Shown here: positions 45,771 through 59,100 of the stretch, in pieces | Numbering within the stretch: the stretch's first letter is position 1 | How the letters are laid out: the number at the start of each line of letters is the position of its first letter | Assembly (NCBI GenBank): GCA_024138025.1 | Contig: JAMXBD010001363.1 | Coordinates: 326,668-390,667 of the forward strand | Origin: Combretum micranthum | Taxonomy: Eukaryota; Streptophyta; Magnoliopsida; Myrtales; Combretaceae | Reading direction: 5' to 3' | DNA length: 64,000 nt | Program-made: the position numbers and the translations under genes | Notes under the pieces: generated by a model | Seen by the model: only the letters and a program-made list of their open reading frames with translations | Databases searched by the model: none | What the model was told of the DNA's origin: nothing

Positions 45771-48442
45771 TGTAAAGACTCGTTCCCCTAAATCCAAGAC
45801 TAAGAGTACGAATCCCCAACCACATATACGTTTTCACATTATATGTAAGGTTGTCCTTAAAAACTAACAGTTTATGTAAATTGTTTGATAAAAACACTAT
45901 ACTTTGAAAAGAACTACTTTTTAATATAAAACAAGATTGCTAAATAAGCAATCTACACATATATTTACATCAAATAAACATTGCCTTGTGTCAATTACAT
46001 GACACTACAAAATTACATGTTTTCTCAAAACATAAGAATCCTACAAGGGATCTTAGGTCATTACAAAAGGAATTTGGCTTAACTATTAAGCCATCTATAC
46101 ATAACTTCTCCATCGCAAAAAGTCTTCCAAAAGTCCAGGGTGATCGAATCCTATTCGTCCCACTCATCAAAAATCTTTCGAAATCGGACCCATAGCCCAA
46201 GTCATCGTAATACTCGTCTCCATGACCTGCAAAGCAGCAAAAGTGAGCAGAGGCCCAGTACACAATAACCAATGCAAAACGAGTCATCCATCCATGTAAT
46301 GCATCATAGAACAAGTGGTTATCTTTATTACATTTTGATTCACAAATCACAAGAGGGTATTCAAACCTCGGTCACACTTCGGAATCCAGGGATCCTTAGT
46401 AACAGCAGCTGCTCAGGGGGTTGAAATAAGCAGTCCAAATAATTATTCTCTATATCTATTTCATGAAGATAATAGCTTCATCTAGGGTTTAAAAGCCGTT
46501 GCCCGACTCTACTTAAACTCAGTCCATAACATGAACCTAGTTCACAAGTTCCCATAAACCTTGAACTAAATCATGGTATTTCCCCCTAAGTTTAAGCAAA
46601 CGTTACACAGATACAATTCCCCCCTATCGGCTACCCACTTAACCGAAAGAATCGCTATTGCATCATAGCGTACCATTGCATCATGGTAAAGTCATTACAT
46701 CATGACTTGGTTAAGCGCCTAGCTAACATGTCATTGCATCATGACAGGTTTGCTGCTCCTCGGACCAGATCAAACAGCGTAATAGACATCCAATTCATTC
46801 AAATGTTAAATCGAATCAATTTATGTCAAATTAGAAATGTCTGGTCCTAGCAAACATCAGACAAGTTATTGCGTACCTGAACCCGTTAGTATAGAACTAG
46901 GATCTCTCGGTGCTGACTAACCGAAGAATCCTTAACTGTAATAGAAATGTCACAATAATTAATAAATCAACAATTTATAGATTTCATTAATTACAAAGTT
47001 ACCAATAAGCATTTAAACGTCCTATTATATCCCAAATTGTTTAATAAACACTTAATTGCTCAAATAACAACTTTGGGAAATTTTTAGAAAAAGCTCTTAA
47101 AATTGAAAAACTCAGGGATACGCCGGCGGCGTTGAGCCGTGTTCAATGTTCTGAAAATGTACACTGCCAACGTGGCAGCGTTCAAAGCGTACGCCGTCAG
47201 CCTTTGTACCCTACGCCGGCGGCCTTGAGCCAGCGTAAAATCCAAAACCAAAGTTTTCAAAAATGTCCAAAGAGGTGTAGGCCGGCCGCTTACATAAGTA
47301 CGCGGGCAGCCTTCACACGTACGCCGGCGGCCTTGATTCCCAGAAGCCAGCATACAAGTTAGAAGAAAGAACGCCGGCTGACTTCCTAGCGAAAGCCGGC
47401 GGCGTTCAGTCGGCTTTAAGAAATTTGGTTCTGTGAACTTTCAACACCGCCTCTACGCCGGCGGCGTAGAAACTCAAATTGCCGGCGTACGTTTTAAAAA
47501 CAAGGTTAAACAAAAATTCAAATCCCCTGTTTTTCAACTTTGCAAACTTACATCTTAATACACTTTAAAACTTTCCTCAACTACACTTCCACTTCATATA
47601 CTCACTCCAACATACACTACTCAATTCTAGTAACTCAAAGCATGAATTCAACACAATTAAACACTTCAACTCCACATCAAACCAATCTAGATTTCTCTAA
47701 ACAATTTCTCTTCACTTACTCCCCACACTTCATATCACTTCAACCATGCATGCACAACTTACATACTCCTATAACTCATTCATAACTCATACAAAGCATG
47801 AACAAACCATTTGATCAACATTAAACTCAATTCATCCAATTATCCATACATCTATTTCAAGAAAGGGAAACAAAACAATAATCACAACAACCTAAACTAA
47901 TTCAATTCAAATACATATATTTATATACCTTGTCTTGAGAAAACTTTGGTTTGCAACTTGATATAAACCCTAACTTGAGCTTGGAAATGGAGTTGGAATT
48001 GGAATTGGAAAAGAAAAGAAAAGGAAGAAGAAAAGGAAAATTCGGATAAAATTTGGCTGCCTTCAAAAAGTAAGTTAAATTAGCTTAATTTTGACTTTTT
48101 CACATTCCAAATTTACCCCTTAATGCATATAATAACTTAGGATGCATTTGGCTTTAATTTGAACTTCATTTGGCTTGTATTTAGGGCATAAATGCTACTT
48201 AATTTCAAGAAACTAAATCAACTAGCTAAAGTGAAATTATGGTTGAGTTATTAATCAAACTAACTTAAACATCTTAATGTGCACAAGACAACATTAATAA
48301 TTTCATTACTCACACATTAATGCATACAAAACAAAATATTAATATCAACATATACACATAACCATACTCATTCAATTCAACTCATTGAAATAAATTAATA
48401 AACACATGGGATTTGAATAAAATGTAAATCTAGGTCATTTCA
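45771..48442 (-). repeat. 3' LTR of the minus-strand Ty3/gypsy element
   Basis: TGTAAAGACT to GGTCATTTCA on the plus strand. It is near-identical to the 5' LTR from about 46400 onward, but the first 600 bp differ by many small indels. It carries four CATTGCATCATG-type words (46657-46745) and a CG-rich motif array (47119-47490). Confidence 0.9.
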
Positions 48443-48457
48443 TTCTTCCCTTCTTCA
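48443..48457 (-). other. Polypurine tract
   Basis: On the minus strand it reads GAAGAAGGGAAGAA directly before the TG of the 3' LTR. It serves as the primer for plus-strand DNA synthesis. Confidence 0.85.
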
Positions 48458-48493
48458 AGAAGTTTCGTCCCCGAAACTTAACTACCTTCTTAC

Positions 48494-51400
48494 TCAAAAA
48501 GTTCCGGATATTTCTGTTCTCATTGCACTCGCTACTTCCCAAACCGCTTCTCTCTCGGATTGGTTACTCCATTGGACCTTTACCATTGGTATGACTTTAT
48601 TCCTCAATTCTTTGTCCATTTTTCCCAAAATTCTAATTGGCTTTTCTTCAGTAGTAAGTCTGGTAGTATCTCTGGTTGATTGGTATCCAATATTGCATCG
48701 GAATCGGATATACACTTTCTAAGCTGAGATACATGAAAAACATTATGAACGCCAGACAAACTTGGTGGTAACGCCAATCTATAAGCCAATGGCCCGATCC
48801 TTTCCAATATTTCATATGGCCCAATGTATCTTGGATTCAATTTACTCCTCACACCAAATCTGAAAACTCCTTTAGTCGGGGATATCTTGAGAAACACATG
48901 ATCTCCAAGTTCAAACTCCAAAGGTCTTCTTCTCAAATCGGCATAACTTTTATATCGGTCTTGAGCAGCTTTCAATCTCTGTTTGATCATTTGAATTTAT
49001 CAACGCTTGTTGTACCAAATCGGGTCCAATCAACACTCTCTCGCCCACTTCATCCCAATGCAAAGGAGATCTACATTTTCTTCCATATAACGCTTCATAC
49101 GGAGCCATCTGAATCGATGCTTGATAACTATTATTGTAAGCGAATTCAACTAAAGGTAAGTGTTCATCCCAATTCTTTCCAAAATCCAATGCACAAGCTC
49201 TAAGCATATCTTCAAGAATTTGAATTGTCCTTTCTGATTGCCCGTCAGTTTGTGGATGAAAAGCTGTACTAAATTGTAACTTTGTTCCAAGAGCTTCATG
49301 AAGACTTTTCCAGAATCGACTGACAAATCTCGTATCTCTATCGAAGTGATGGTCATTGGTATACCATGTAATCTCACTATCTCTCGATGTAAATCTGAGC
49401 CAATTTTCAAGTGAAACACCCGACTCTCAGTGGAATGAAATGTGACGATTTCGTGAGTCGATCCACGATGATCCAAATCATTCGTTCTTGGCTACTGTCT
49501 TTGGTAAAGCGTCACAAAATCCATAGTTATCTCATCCCATTTCCATTCCGGAATTTCAATGGTTGCAATTCTCCTCCAGGCCGTTGATGTTCGATCTTCA
49601 CTTGTTGACATACCAAACACTTAGAAACAAATCTTGCAATGTCCTTCTTCATTCCTTCCCACCAAAAATGTCGCTTCAAGTCTCGATACATCTTCGTGTT
49701 TCCCGGATGAATTGAATATGAGGAGGAATGTGCTTCCTTCATAATTTGATGTCTCAAATCATGGATCTCAGGTACATAAATTCTATCTTTGAATCTGATA
49801 ATTCCTTTATCATCAATTCTCATCTCTTTTCTCCTTTTGATTTATCTCATTTTCAACTTTTGGCTACCGGGTTCTTCAAGTTGTCCTTGCTTGATTTGAT
49901 CTAGAATCGTCGGTTGTAATGATAAACTGCTAGCATAATGTCAACATTTTCCATAGCTATCTCAATATTCATCCTTTGAAGATCTTCTTGTAACTCCCAT
50001 TGATTAGTAACCAGATTCCACATTCATCGATTTCTTTCTACTGAGCGCATCGGCTACCACATTAGCTTTTCCCGGGTGATAAAATTTCAACATCGTAATC
50101 TTTAATTAATTCCAACCACCTTCGTTGTCGCATGTTCAATTCCTTTTGAGTGAAAATGTATTTCAAACTCTTATGATCCGTGAATATCTTACACTTTTCA
50201 CCAAACAGATAATGTCTCCAAAGCTTCAATGCTAATACCACTGCGGCTAGCTCGAGATCATGAATTGGGTAATTCCTCTCATGGGACTTCAATTGTCTTG
50301 AGGCATAAGCTATGACTCGATTATCTTGCATCAAAACACATCCGAGTCCTTGAAGTGAAGCATCACTATAAATTACAAACTCTTCTCCACTAATTGGTAA
50401 TGCCAAAATCGGTGCAGAAATCAATCGTTCCTTCAGCTCAAGAAAACTCCGATCACAATCTTCATCCCAATCAAACTTCACATATTTCCTCGTCAACTTA
50501 GTTAATGGTGAAGCGATTTTGGAAAAACCTTGTACAAATCTTCTATAATAACTTGCCAACCCCAGAAAACTTCGCACTTCCGTGACACTTGTCGGTGGTG
50601 GCCAGTCCAATACCGCTCTAATCTTCTCCGGATCAACAGATATTCCTTCCTTTGTAATGATATGTCCCAAGAATGCAACTTCTCTCAACCAAAACTTGCA
50701 CTTGCTAAATTTAGCATAAAGCTTCCTCTCTCTCAATCTTTGCAATACAAGTCTCAAATGTTTTCATGATCTTCCTCATTCTTTGAATATACCAATATAT
50801 CATCAATGAAGACTATCACAAATTGATCCAAATAATCCTTAAATACCCTATTCATCAAATCCATAAAAGCAGCAGGGGCATTTGTTAAACCGAAAGGCAT
50901 AACCATAAACTCAAAATGTCCATATCTTGTTCTGAAAGCCGTCTTGGATATATCTTGTTGCTTAATCTTGAGTTGATGATATCCGGATCTCAAATCTATC
51001 TTGGAAAACAATGCCGCATCTCTCATTGATCAAATAAATCATCAATTCGAGGAAGTGGATACTTGTTCTTGATTGTCACTTGATTCAATTCTCTATAGTC
51101 TATACACATCCTTAGACTTCCGTCTTTCTTCTTAACAAACAATACCGGAGCACCCCAAGGAGAAATACTTGGACGGATAAACCCGAGGTGTTGCAATTCT
51201 TCTAACTGACTTTTCAATTCTTTCAACTCAGCCGGAGCCATACGATACGGAGCTTTAGAAATAGGTGTAGTTCCAGGTATCAAATCAATCCCAAAATCAA
51301 TCTCCCTATCCGGTGGCAAACCGGGTAATTCATCAGGAAAAACATCAACAAATTCCCTTACTACTGGCACCATATCAACTCGGAGTTCTTCACTACCCAT

Positions 51401-51870
51401 TGTAGTTCCCATATCCTTCTCCCACAATTCCATAGAATACATACTTCCGGGTCTCCTTCTTTCCAACACATGAAATAGTCTTCTACCTTCCAATTCAAAA
51501 CTCACTTCCGCTTTACTACAATCTATTGTGCTTTGTAAAGATTCAACCAATTCATTCCAAGAATAACATCAAAATCAATTAAAGGTAGAACTAACATATC
51601 TATTGGCATGCTTTCATCAGAAATCACAACATCAACATTCTTACATACACATGGCTCTTTGGATTGCACACCAAAAGGAGTATTCACACTCATCACTCTA
51701 TCATACAACACTTCAGAAGACAAACCACACTCATTCACAAAGCTTTCAGCAATACATGCATGAGTAGCACCAGTATCAATTAAAGTATATGCAGGATGTC
51801 TTGCAATCTGTATTATACCTGCCAGTGTATCAACCGAAGGAGCTTTCTCACATTGTTGCAAAGCAAACAC
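48494..51870 (-). pseudogene. pol of the minus-strand Ty3/gypsy element (frameshifted)
   Basis: Order along the minus strand: protease with LIDTGATHACIAESF (about 51780); reverse transcriptase at 51250-50760 ([41 protein letters not shown]); RNase H at about 50390-50090 ([23 protein letters not shown]); integrase with a zinc-binding part at 49740-49590 ([17 protein letters not shown]), a core around 49560-48990 and the C-terminal [11 protein letters not shown] near 48730; then VKVQWSNQSEREAVWE (about 48570), which resembles a chromodomain-like tail of chromoviruses. The product would copy the element RNA and insert the DNA. Segments in different frames join at about 51540, 51025, 50757, 49530, 49200 and 48990. 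The similarity is well kept, so the shifts are either recent or sequencing errors. Confidence 0.85.
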
Positions 51871-53143
51871 CTAGCAGCTGTCATTCCCTTTCCAAAGTTC
51901 GGTCCTTCATTCCTCGGCTTTTCTTTACAATTTGCCACATGATGACCCCTTTGTTGACAATGAGCACAAAAGATGGGCTTCAATTTAGGATCAGGACAAT
52001 CAGAAGCTTTATGACCAACTTTCCCACATGCAAAGCAAGCTCCAGGAGTCCATTTACATTGAAACGATTCATGAGGCCCAAAACATATAGGGCATCGCCT
52101 ATCAAATGGAATGGATGGCATAGGAGTCTTCACCACTTGTCCCGAGCTTGGTTTCTTACCCAAATATGGTCGCTTGCCTTTGTTAACATTACCAAACCTT
52201 GAATAAGGAGTATAGGATGTCACCGATCTCTTGCCCATAAATGTCGCACGTCTATCCCTCTGAGCTTTATTTTCATTATTAATTTGTTCCACTAACTTCG
52301 CCTTGATTACTGTTTCGACAGTGTTGATAATTGAAACTTCTTAACCTCACTCTTAATCTCCATGTTCAAGCCATCTTGGAACTTTTGAACCTTCATGCTC
52401 TCATCATTGTAACTTGTACCCGCAAATCGAAGCAATCTACAATATTCTGCATGATATTCTTCAACAGTTTTATTTCCCTGCCTTAGACTCAACCAACTCG
52501 ATATCATTTGTTCCCGCACTGTGGATGGAATGTATTGCAAGAAAAAGGCTTCCTTGAATCTGTTCCATGGTATCGGTCTCACATATCCTTCACTATTCAA
52601 TCTCCACCAATTATATGCATCTCCCTTCAACATATATATAGCCAAATCAACTTTTCTATGCTCAGGCACTTCACAAGCTGCAAACGCTTTCTCTACTCCA
52701 CTATCCAACCTTCCGTTCGAGTCGGATCCAAAACAGTTCCATCAAAATCAGGTACCAGTCTAACAAAATCATGCAACTTGACTTGTTCGTTCCGGTCTCC
52801 CATTGGTACTTGTGGCTCTTCTCTCACAGTTGGAGGATGATATTGCTGCATAAATTGTTGTTGTTGTTGATACATCATTTGTTGGTACTGCTGAACTATG
52901 CAAACATATCCCGAAACATAGTGAGCACATTATTCGGATCTCCGTAGGCATCTGTGGCATAGCTGGATATGCTGGCATTTGAGGAGGCTGTGGATTCGGT
53001 GCAGTAGAAGCCGAAGCCGGTGATGGAGTCGAAGTAGAAGCTGGAATACTAGCTGATGCAGAAGCTGAAATAGTAGACTGAGAAGGAGGTGGCATACTTT
53101 CTCTTTCCGAAGATTGTCGGGTTACTCTTCGTGACCTATCCAT
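51813..53143 (-). pseudogene. gag of the minus-strand Ty3/gypsy element (frameshifted)
   Basis: Starts MDRSRRVTRQ at 53143, then an S/A/P-rich stretch, a Q-rich stretch (52878-52830), and the gag domain at about 52710-52307 (DAYNWWRLN, SSWLSLRQGNKTVEEYH, CRLLRFAGTSY). Three zinc knuckles follow at about 52105-51935 (CPICFGPHESFQC, CFACGKVGHKASDC, CAHCQQRGHHVANC). Frame changes occur near 52880, 52700 and 52300. The frame then continues towards the protease, so gag and pol were probably one polyprotein. Confidence 0.85.
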
Positions 53144-53333
53144 CTTTTAAACAAACATGCAACATGTATGACATATAATAATTTTACAAGGTCAAATCAA
53201 TATCAAAACAATTAATAAACTAATTAGACAATTAAACATAAAACTTAATATAAACAAGTCCTATATATGTCTAACTAACTCACCGTATCTAAGGTCAAGT
53301 CACCACTATTTAATCAAACAATTTCATAAACAA

Positions 53334-53346
53334 GGCTCTGATACCA
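53334..53346 (-). other. Primer-binding site for initiator tRNA-Met
   Basis: On the minus strand TGGTATCAGAGCC follows the 5' LTR after a 2 bp spacer, as in the plus-strand element. Confidence 0.9.
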
Positions 53347-53348
53347 TC

Positions 53349-56003
53349 TGTAAAGACCCGATCCTCTAAATCCCGAGACTTAGAGTACCGAATCCCCAAC
53401 CACATATAACGTTTTCACATTATATGTAAGGTTGTCCTAAAACTAACAGTTTATGAAAATTGTTTGATCAAAATCACTACTTTGTAAAGAACTTTTTAAA
53501 TAAAACAAGATTGCTAACAAAAGCAATCTATACATATATTTACATCAAATAACATTCTTGTGTCAATACATGACACTACAAAAATTACATGTTTTCTCAA
53601 AACATAAGAATCCTAAGGATCTTAGGTCATTACAAAAGAATTGGCTTAACTAAGCCATCTATACATAACTTCTCCTTAGCAAAAAGTCTTCAAAAGTCCG
53701 GGTGATCGATCCTATTCGTCCCACTCATCCAAAATCTTTCGAAATCGGACCCATAGCCCAAGTCATCGTAATACTCGTCTCCATACCTGCAAAGCAGCAA
53801 AAGTGAGCCAGAGGCCCAGTACACAATAACCAATGCAAACAAGTCATCCAATTCATGTAATGCATCATAGAACAAGTGGTTATCTTTATTACATTTTGAT
53901 TCACAAATCAACAAGAGGGTATTCAAACCCCGGTCACACTTCGGGAATCCAGGGATCCTGAGTAACAGCAGCTGCTCAGGGGGTTGATATAAGCAGTCCG
54001 AATACTTATATCTCCTATATCTATTTCATGAAGATAATAGCTTCATCTAGGGTTTAAAAGCCGTTGCCCGACTCTACTTAAACTCAGTCCATAACATGAG
54101 CCTAGTTCACAAGTTCCCATAAACCTTGAACTAAATCATGGTATTTCCCCCTAAGTTTAAGCAAACGTTACACAGATACAATTCCCCCTATCGGCTACCC
54201 ACTTAACCAAAAGAATCCCTATTGCATCATAGCGCACCATTGCATCATGGTAAAGTCATTGCATCATGACTTGGTTAAGCGCCTAGCTAACATGTCATTG
54301 CATCATGACAGGTTTGCTGCTCCTCGGACCAGATCAAACAGCGTAATAGACATCCAATTCATTCAAATGTTAAATCGAATCAATTTAGGTCAAATTAGAA
54401 ATGTTTGGTCCTAGCAAACATCAGACAAGTTATTGCGTACCTGAACCCGTTAGTATAGAACTAGGATCTCTCGGTGCTGAACTAACCGAAGAATCCTTAA
54501 CTGTAATAGAAATGTCACAATAATTAATAAATCAACAATTTATAGATTTCATTAATTACAAAGTTACCAATAAGCATTTAAACGTCCTATTATATCCCAA
54601 ATTGTTTAATAAACACTTAATTGCTCAAATAACAACTTTGGGAAATTTTTAGAAAAAGCTCTTAAAATTGAAAAACTCAAGGGATACGCCGGCGGCGTTG
54701 AGCCGGTGTTCAATGTTCTGAAAATGTACACTGCCAACGCTGGCAGTGTTCAAAGCGTACGCCGTCAGCCTTTGTACCCTACGCCGGCGGCCTTGAGCCG
54801 GCGTAGAATCCAAAACCAAAGTTTTCAAAAATGTCCAAAGAGGTGTAGGCCGGCCGCTTACATAAGTACGCAGGCAGCCTTCACACGTACGCCGGCGGCC
54901 TTGATTCCCAGAAGCTAGCGTACAAGTTAGAAGAAAGAACGCCGGCTGACTTCCTAGCGAAAGCCGGCGGCGTTCAGTCGGCTTTAAGAAATTTGGTTCT
55001 GTGAACTTTCAACACCGCCTCTACGCCGGCAGCGTAGAAACTCAAATTGCCGACGTACGTTTTAAAAACAAGGTTAAACAAAAATTCAAATCCCCTGTTT
55101 TTCAACTTTGCAAACTTACATCTTAATACACTTTAAAACTTTCCTCAACTACACTTCCACTTCATATACTCACTCCAACATACACTACTCAATTCTAGTA
55201 ACTCAAAGCATGAATTCAACACAATTAAACACTTCAACTCCACATCAAACCAATCTAGATTTCTCTAAACAATTTCTCTTCACTTACTCCCCAAGCTTCA
55301 TATCACTTCAACCATGCATGCACAACTTACATACTCCTATAACTCATTCATAACTCATACAAAGCATGAACAAACCATTTGATCAACATTAAACTCAATT
55401 CATCCAATTATCCATACATCTATTTCAAGAAAGGGAAACAAAACAATAATCACAACAACCTAAACTAAATCAAGTCAAATACATATATTTATATACCTTG
55501 TCTTGAGAAAACTTTGGTTTGCAACTTGATATAAACCCTAACTTGAGCTTGGAAATGGAGTTGGAATTGGAAAAGAAAAGAAAAGGAAGAAGAAAAGGAA
55601 AATTCGGATAAAATTTGGCTGCCTTCAAAAGTAAGTTAAATTAGCTTAATTTTGACTTTTTCACATTCCAAATTTACCCCTTAATGCATATAATAACTTA
55701 GGATGCATTTGGCTTTAATTTGAACTTCATTTGGCTTGTATTTAGGGCATAAATGCTACTTAATTTCAAGAAACTAAATCAACTAGCTAAAGTGAAATTA
55801 TGGTTGAGTTATTAATCTAACTTAACTTAACATCTTAATGTGCACAAGACAACATTAATAATTTCATTACTCACACATTAATGCATACAAAACAAAATAT
55901 TAATATCAACATATACACATAACCATACTCATTCAATTCAACTCCTTGAAATAAATTAATAAACACATGGGATTTGAATAAAATGTAAATCTAGGTCATT
56001 TCA
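53349..56003 (-). repeat. 5' LTR of the minus-strand Ty3/gypsy element
   Basis: Partner of 45771-48442, with TG..CA ends, followed by ACATT. The CG-rich motif array is at 54684-55060 and the CATTGCATCATG words at 54219-54308. By position it should hold the promoter and start of the element transcript; I did not place a TATA box. Confidence 0.9.
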
Positions 56004-58535
56004 ACATTAGTATCCATCAAGGATACTTCAAAATTTTACAAGCTTACTTGAAAGTATATTTAAAAGAAATAAACTTATATTATAAACCATGGCTTATCCA
56101 ACAAGCCATTAACTATAGAAAATTTTACATTCCATTTGTCTTTTAGAAAACTTAAAGAAAACTTTCTTGCTTGTCAATGGGTTTTTTATCCATCCCACTC
56201 ATCCATGAATGTTTCCTAATTGGTCTCATATCCCATATCATCATAGCAATCATCATCAATATCACCCGCAAGGTAGAATCATGAGCTAAAGGTTCAATAC
56301 GCAATAACTCAAGCAAATACAAAATGCCAAGCACACCTAAGCCAAATGTAATACAACAACCAATAATTTGATTATCTTTGATTAAATAGGCCAATCATCA
56401 CTGGAGTACTTAAACTCCAATTACAATATCAGAAATCTAGGAATCCTGAGTAACAACAGTTGCTCAGGAGGTTGTTATAGGCTGTCCGAAGACCTATAAC
56501 TCCTATATCTAAAGAATCAGAGCAATAATCTCATCCAAAGTTAACAGTCATTACAAAACTTTACTTAACTTAATCCATAATATCATCTAGTTCAACCGGT
56601 CCCATAAACGTGAACTAAATCATATTATTTCCTCTTAAGAATAAGCAAACGTTACACAATACTATCATCCTTATCGATTATCCACTTAGCCACTCATAAA
56701 TCACCATTGCATCATGGTAAAAGAAAAGTCATTACATCATGACAATGTGGTATAAGCGCCTAACTACCGTGTCATTGCATTATGACAAAGATGTCACTCC
56801 TCGGACCAAATTCAACGATGAAAAGCACAACCAATTTCAAACCATTTTAATTCATCTTTGGTTAAGTTCATTTAGAGTACGCCTAACTTAACAGTAATCA
56901 AACAAGCTATTATGTACCTGAATAATCTGATCTATTAGACAATAGACCTGAACCTAAACCCAACTGAGTGTGCGAACGTATCAAGAAAATCATTTCATAT
57001 TAAACTTATTATTTACAACAACAGATTAACTTATCAAATAATCATTATACTTAAAACAAGACTCTAATTATCTCACATTTAACTCATATAAGCACAAATA
57101 CACATTTCATATTTCATTTATTATCTATCTATCATTATTAAGGATTTATTTATTTATTTATTTGTGTAGTACCAAAGGGTCTGTCATGCTTGTGACCTAT
57201 GCCGTAATATGGATTACAAGCATCATCATGCCCGTACTAAGCTTTATAAAAAATTTTCTAAAAACAACCTAAGAAGATAACAAGCCTCATTACAAACGTA
57301 ATATAGGCCGTATTAAGTTTATGAAAACACTCAGAGGAGATCACTAGCTTTATAACGGCCATGATCAAGCTTTGAAAATTCATCCGACAAGATAACGACC
57401 TCAACAATGGTCGTGATCAACAGGAAAATTTAACTTCGAGAGGATAACGGTCTCTATCATGCTCGTGATGAATAGGATATTTATCCTATGGTACTTGTTT
57501 TGAAATTTTTAAAGTCTTTTGTCCTTTAACTCTCTACTAAGTCTATGTGCATTTGTAAAAACACAATATTAAATATCATTTAATTCACTCACTCACATGA
57601 ATCCATTTCACACATATATGTACAACAAACTTAACTTAATAAAAACACAATCTTATCATCCATGCTCATTAAGCTCTATTATTACTCTAATCATTCTAGT
57701 CTTACTCATATATCACTTTCAACATCAATACATGTATCAACCCATCATAAGTTCCATATATCATTTTGTCAAACACCTAGGGTACATATATCTATTTACA
57801 TACCTAGTTCAACAAATACCATGACATGCTTTTAATTCACATAAAACATCAAAGTTCTACTCCTATCTATCATTAACATTATTCAAAATCATAAGTTATC
57901 AGAATAAACAAGAAATCAACTTTTACTTACTTTTAGAGCTATCTTTAGAGATCAACTTCACTTTTCCAACTTTCTTAGCTTGATTCTTACTCCTCTTAGG
58001 CTTGTATTTTATCTCCTAACTTTGAATCTTAGTTGTGAAGGCTTGGAAGAAATTTTAATGGACAAGATTTTGAATTGTTTTGGGCTTGGAAGAGAAAAGA
58101 AACAAAGAGAGAAACGATGGAGAGAGAGAAGGTCTGTTTTGGTTTGTAATATTTTTGCCCATTTGTTGACTTTTGAGGCATTAAGAAGCCTATGGAAGAT
58201 GCTAGAAAACATGGACTTGAGCATTGGGTTATGTTTGGGCTTGTTTTAGTTAATTGAATTGGTCTTGGGCTTAAATTTTTAAGACTTAAAATCTGCTATA
58301 CCATAGATTAAAACGCACATACAACTTAATTTGATAAAATTCAACAATCATACAGATTACTAAAATCTTACTAACACACATATACATTAATTACAAGAAT
58401 TTCTTATATAAAAAATTGCCATATAATCAAATTAAATGATACTACTTTAACCATAACAATTCAACTCACAATCACAAATTTAAACATGTTAAGCAAATGA
58501 ATTTAATATTTTAGATTTTTGGCTATTTCAAAAAG

Positions 58536-59100
58536 ACATAATAAAATTATACATTCATGCAATATTATAAATCATATACACTATTATTATTAGCCCAATA
58601 AGTAAACTCGCAATTTTTGCAACATATAAAAAGACTAAATTTATATACCAAATGTGATGTTTACACTAATACTAATTTGTCCTATCTCCTCTTTTTTTAT
58701 GTTGTTGTTCTATATACTCTGATCTTAATGTATTGTGCTTCAACCTCTAGCAATAATTTATTTTGACTACCTCACAAAGATCTTATGCAAAGAAAAAATA
58801 TATTTGGATACAATCCACAAAAAGCTCATCCAATTCCAATTGTATATTTAGCATTTCTATTTAGATATATTAAATTAATAACTACTAGAATTGTTAGGAA
58901 ATTAAATTTACTATTTTTATTTTATTTTAAATTACATTTAATTTGGTGGGTCAGCTTTCACATCAGGTCATTAGTATGACCCATGACCGCCTCGAAACCC
59001 TATTAGGTCAACATACTGTCACCCAAACTTGATCCATAACCTTATAGGTTAAACGTTATAGGTTTTTAATAGGTTAGATAGGTTGAGTACTCTATTAACC
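58536..59100. other. AT-rich intergenic sequence, no gene seen
   Basis: AT-rich text with short repeats of AACCTTATAGGTTAAACG and TTATAGGTTTTTAATAGG type near 59030-59080. No coding sequence. Confidence 0.5.

Larger units (their letters stand above)
45771..56003 (-). mobile_element. Complete Ty3/gypsy (chromovirus-like, Tekay-type) retrotransposon
   Basis: Bounded by a perfect 5 bp duplication ACATT (45766-45770 and 56004-56008). In minus-strand order it has a 5' LTR 56003-53349, a primer-binding site 53346-53334, gag from 53143, pol, a polypurine tract 48457-48443, and a 3' LTR 48442-45771. Total length is about 10.2 kb with LTRs of 2655 and 2672 bp. All structural parts are present, so it inserted recently compared with its neighbours. 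The reading frame is nevertheless broken about a dozen times, almost always by frameshift rather than stop codon. Confidence 0.9.
45535..58530 (-). mobile_element. Old solo LTR (about 2.76 kb) split by the young gypsy element
   Basis: The left part 45535-45770 starts TGTAAAGACCCAAGC. The right part 56009-58530 ends GGCTATTTCA. The outer flanks are a perfect 5 bp duplication AAAAG (45530-45534 and 58531-58535). Both ends match the young element's LTR ends (TGTAAAGACCC and GGTCATTTCA), and shared inner phrases (GTCATTGCATTATGAC, CTCAGGAGGTTGTTATA) show it is a diverged member of the same LTR family in the same orientation. No internal region remains, so it is a solo LTR. The young insertion duplicated its ACATT. 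Confidence 0.8.

Noticed and set aside
47084..47362. Overlapping frames in the CG-rich part of the LTR
   Set aside because: Both strands give long frames only because of the repeated CGCCGGCGGC words; the frames are altered by indels in the other LTR and have no similarity that I recognise.
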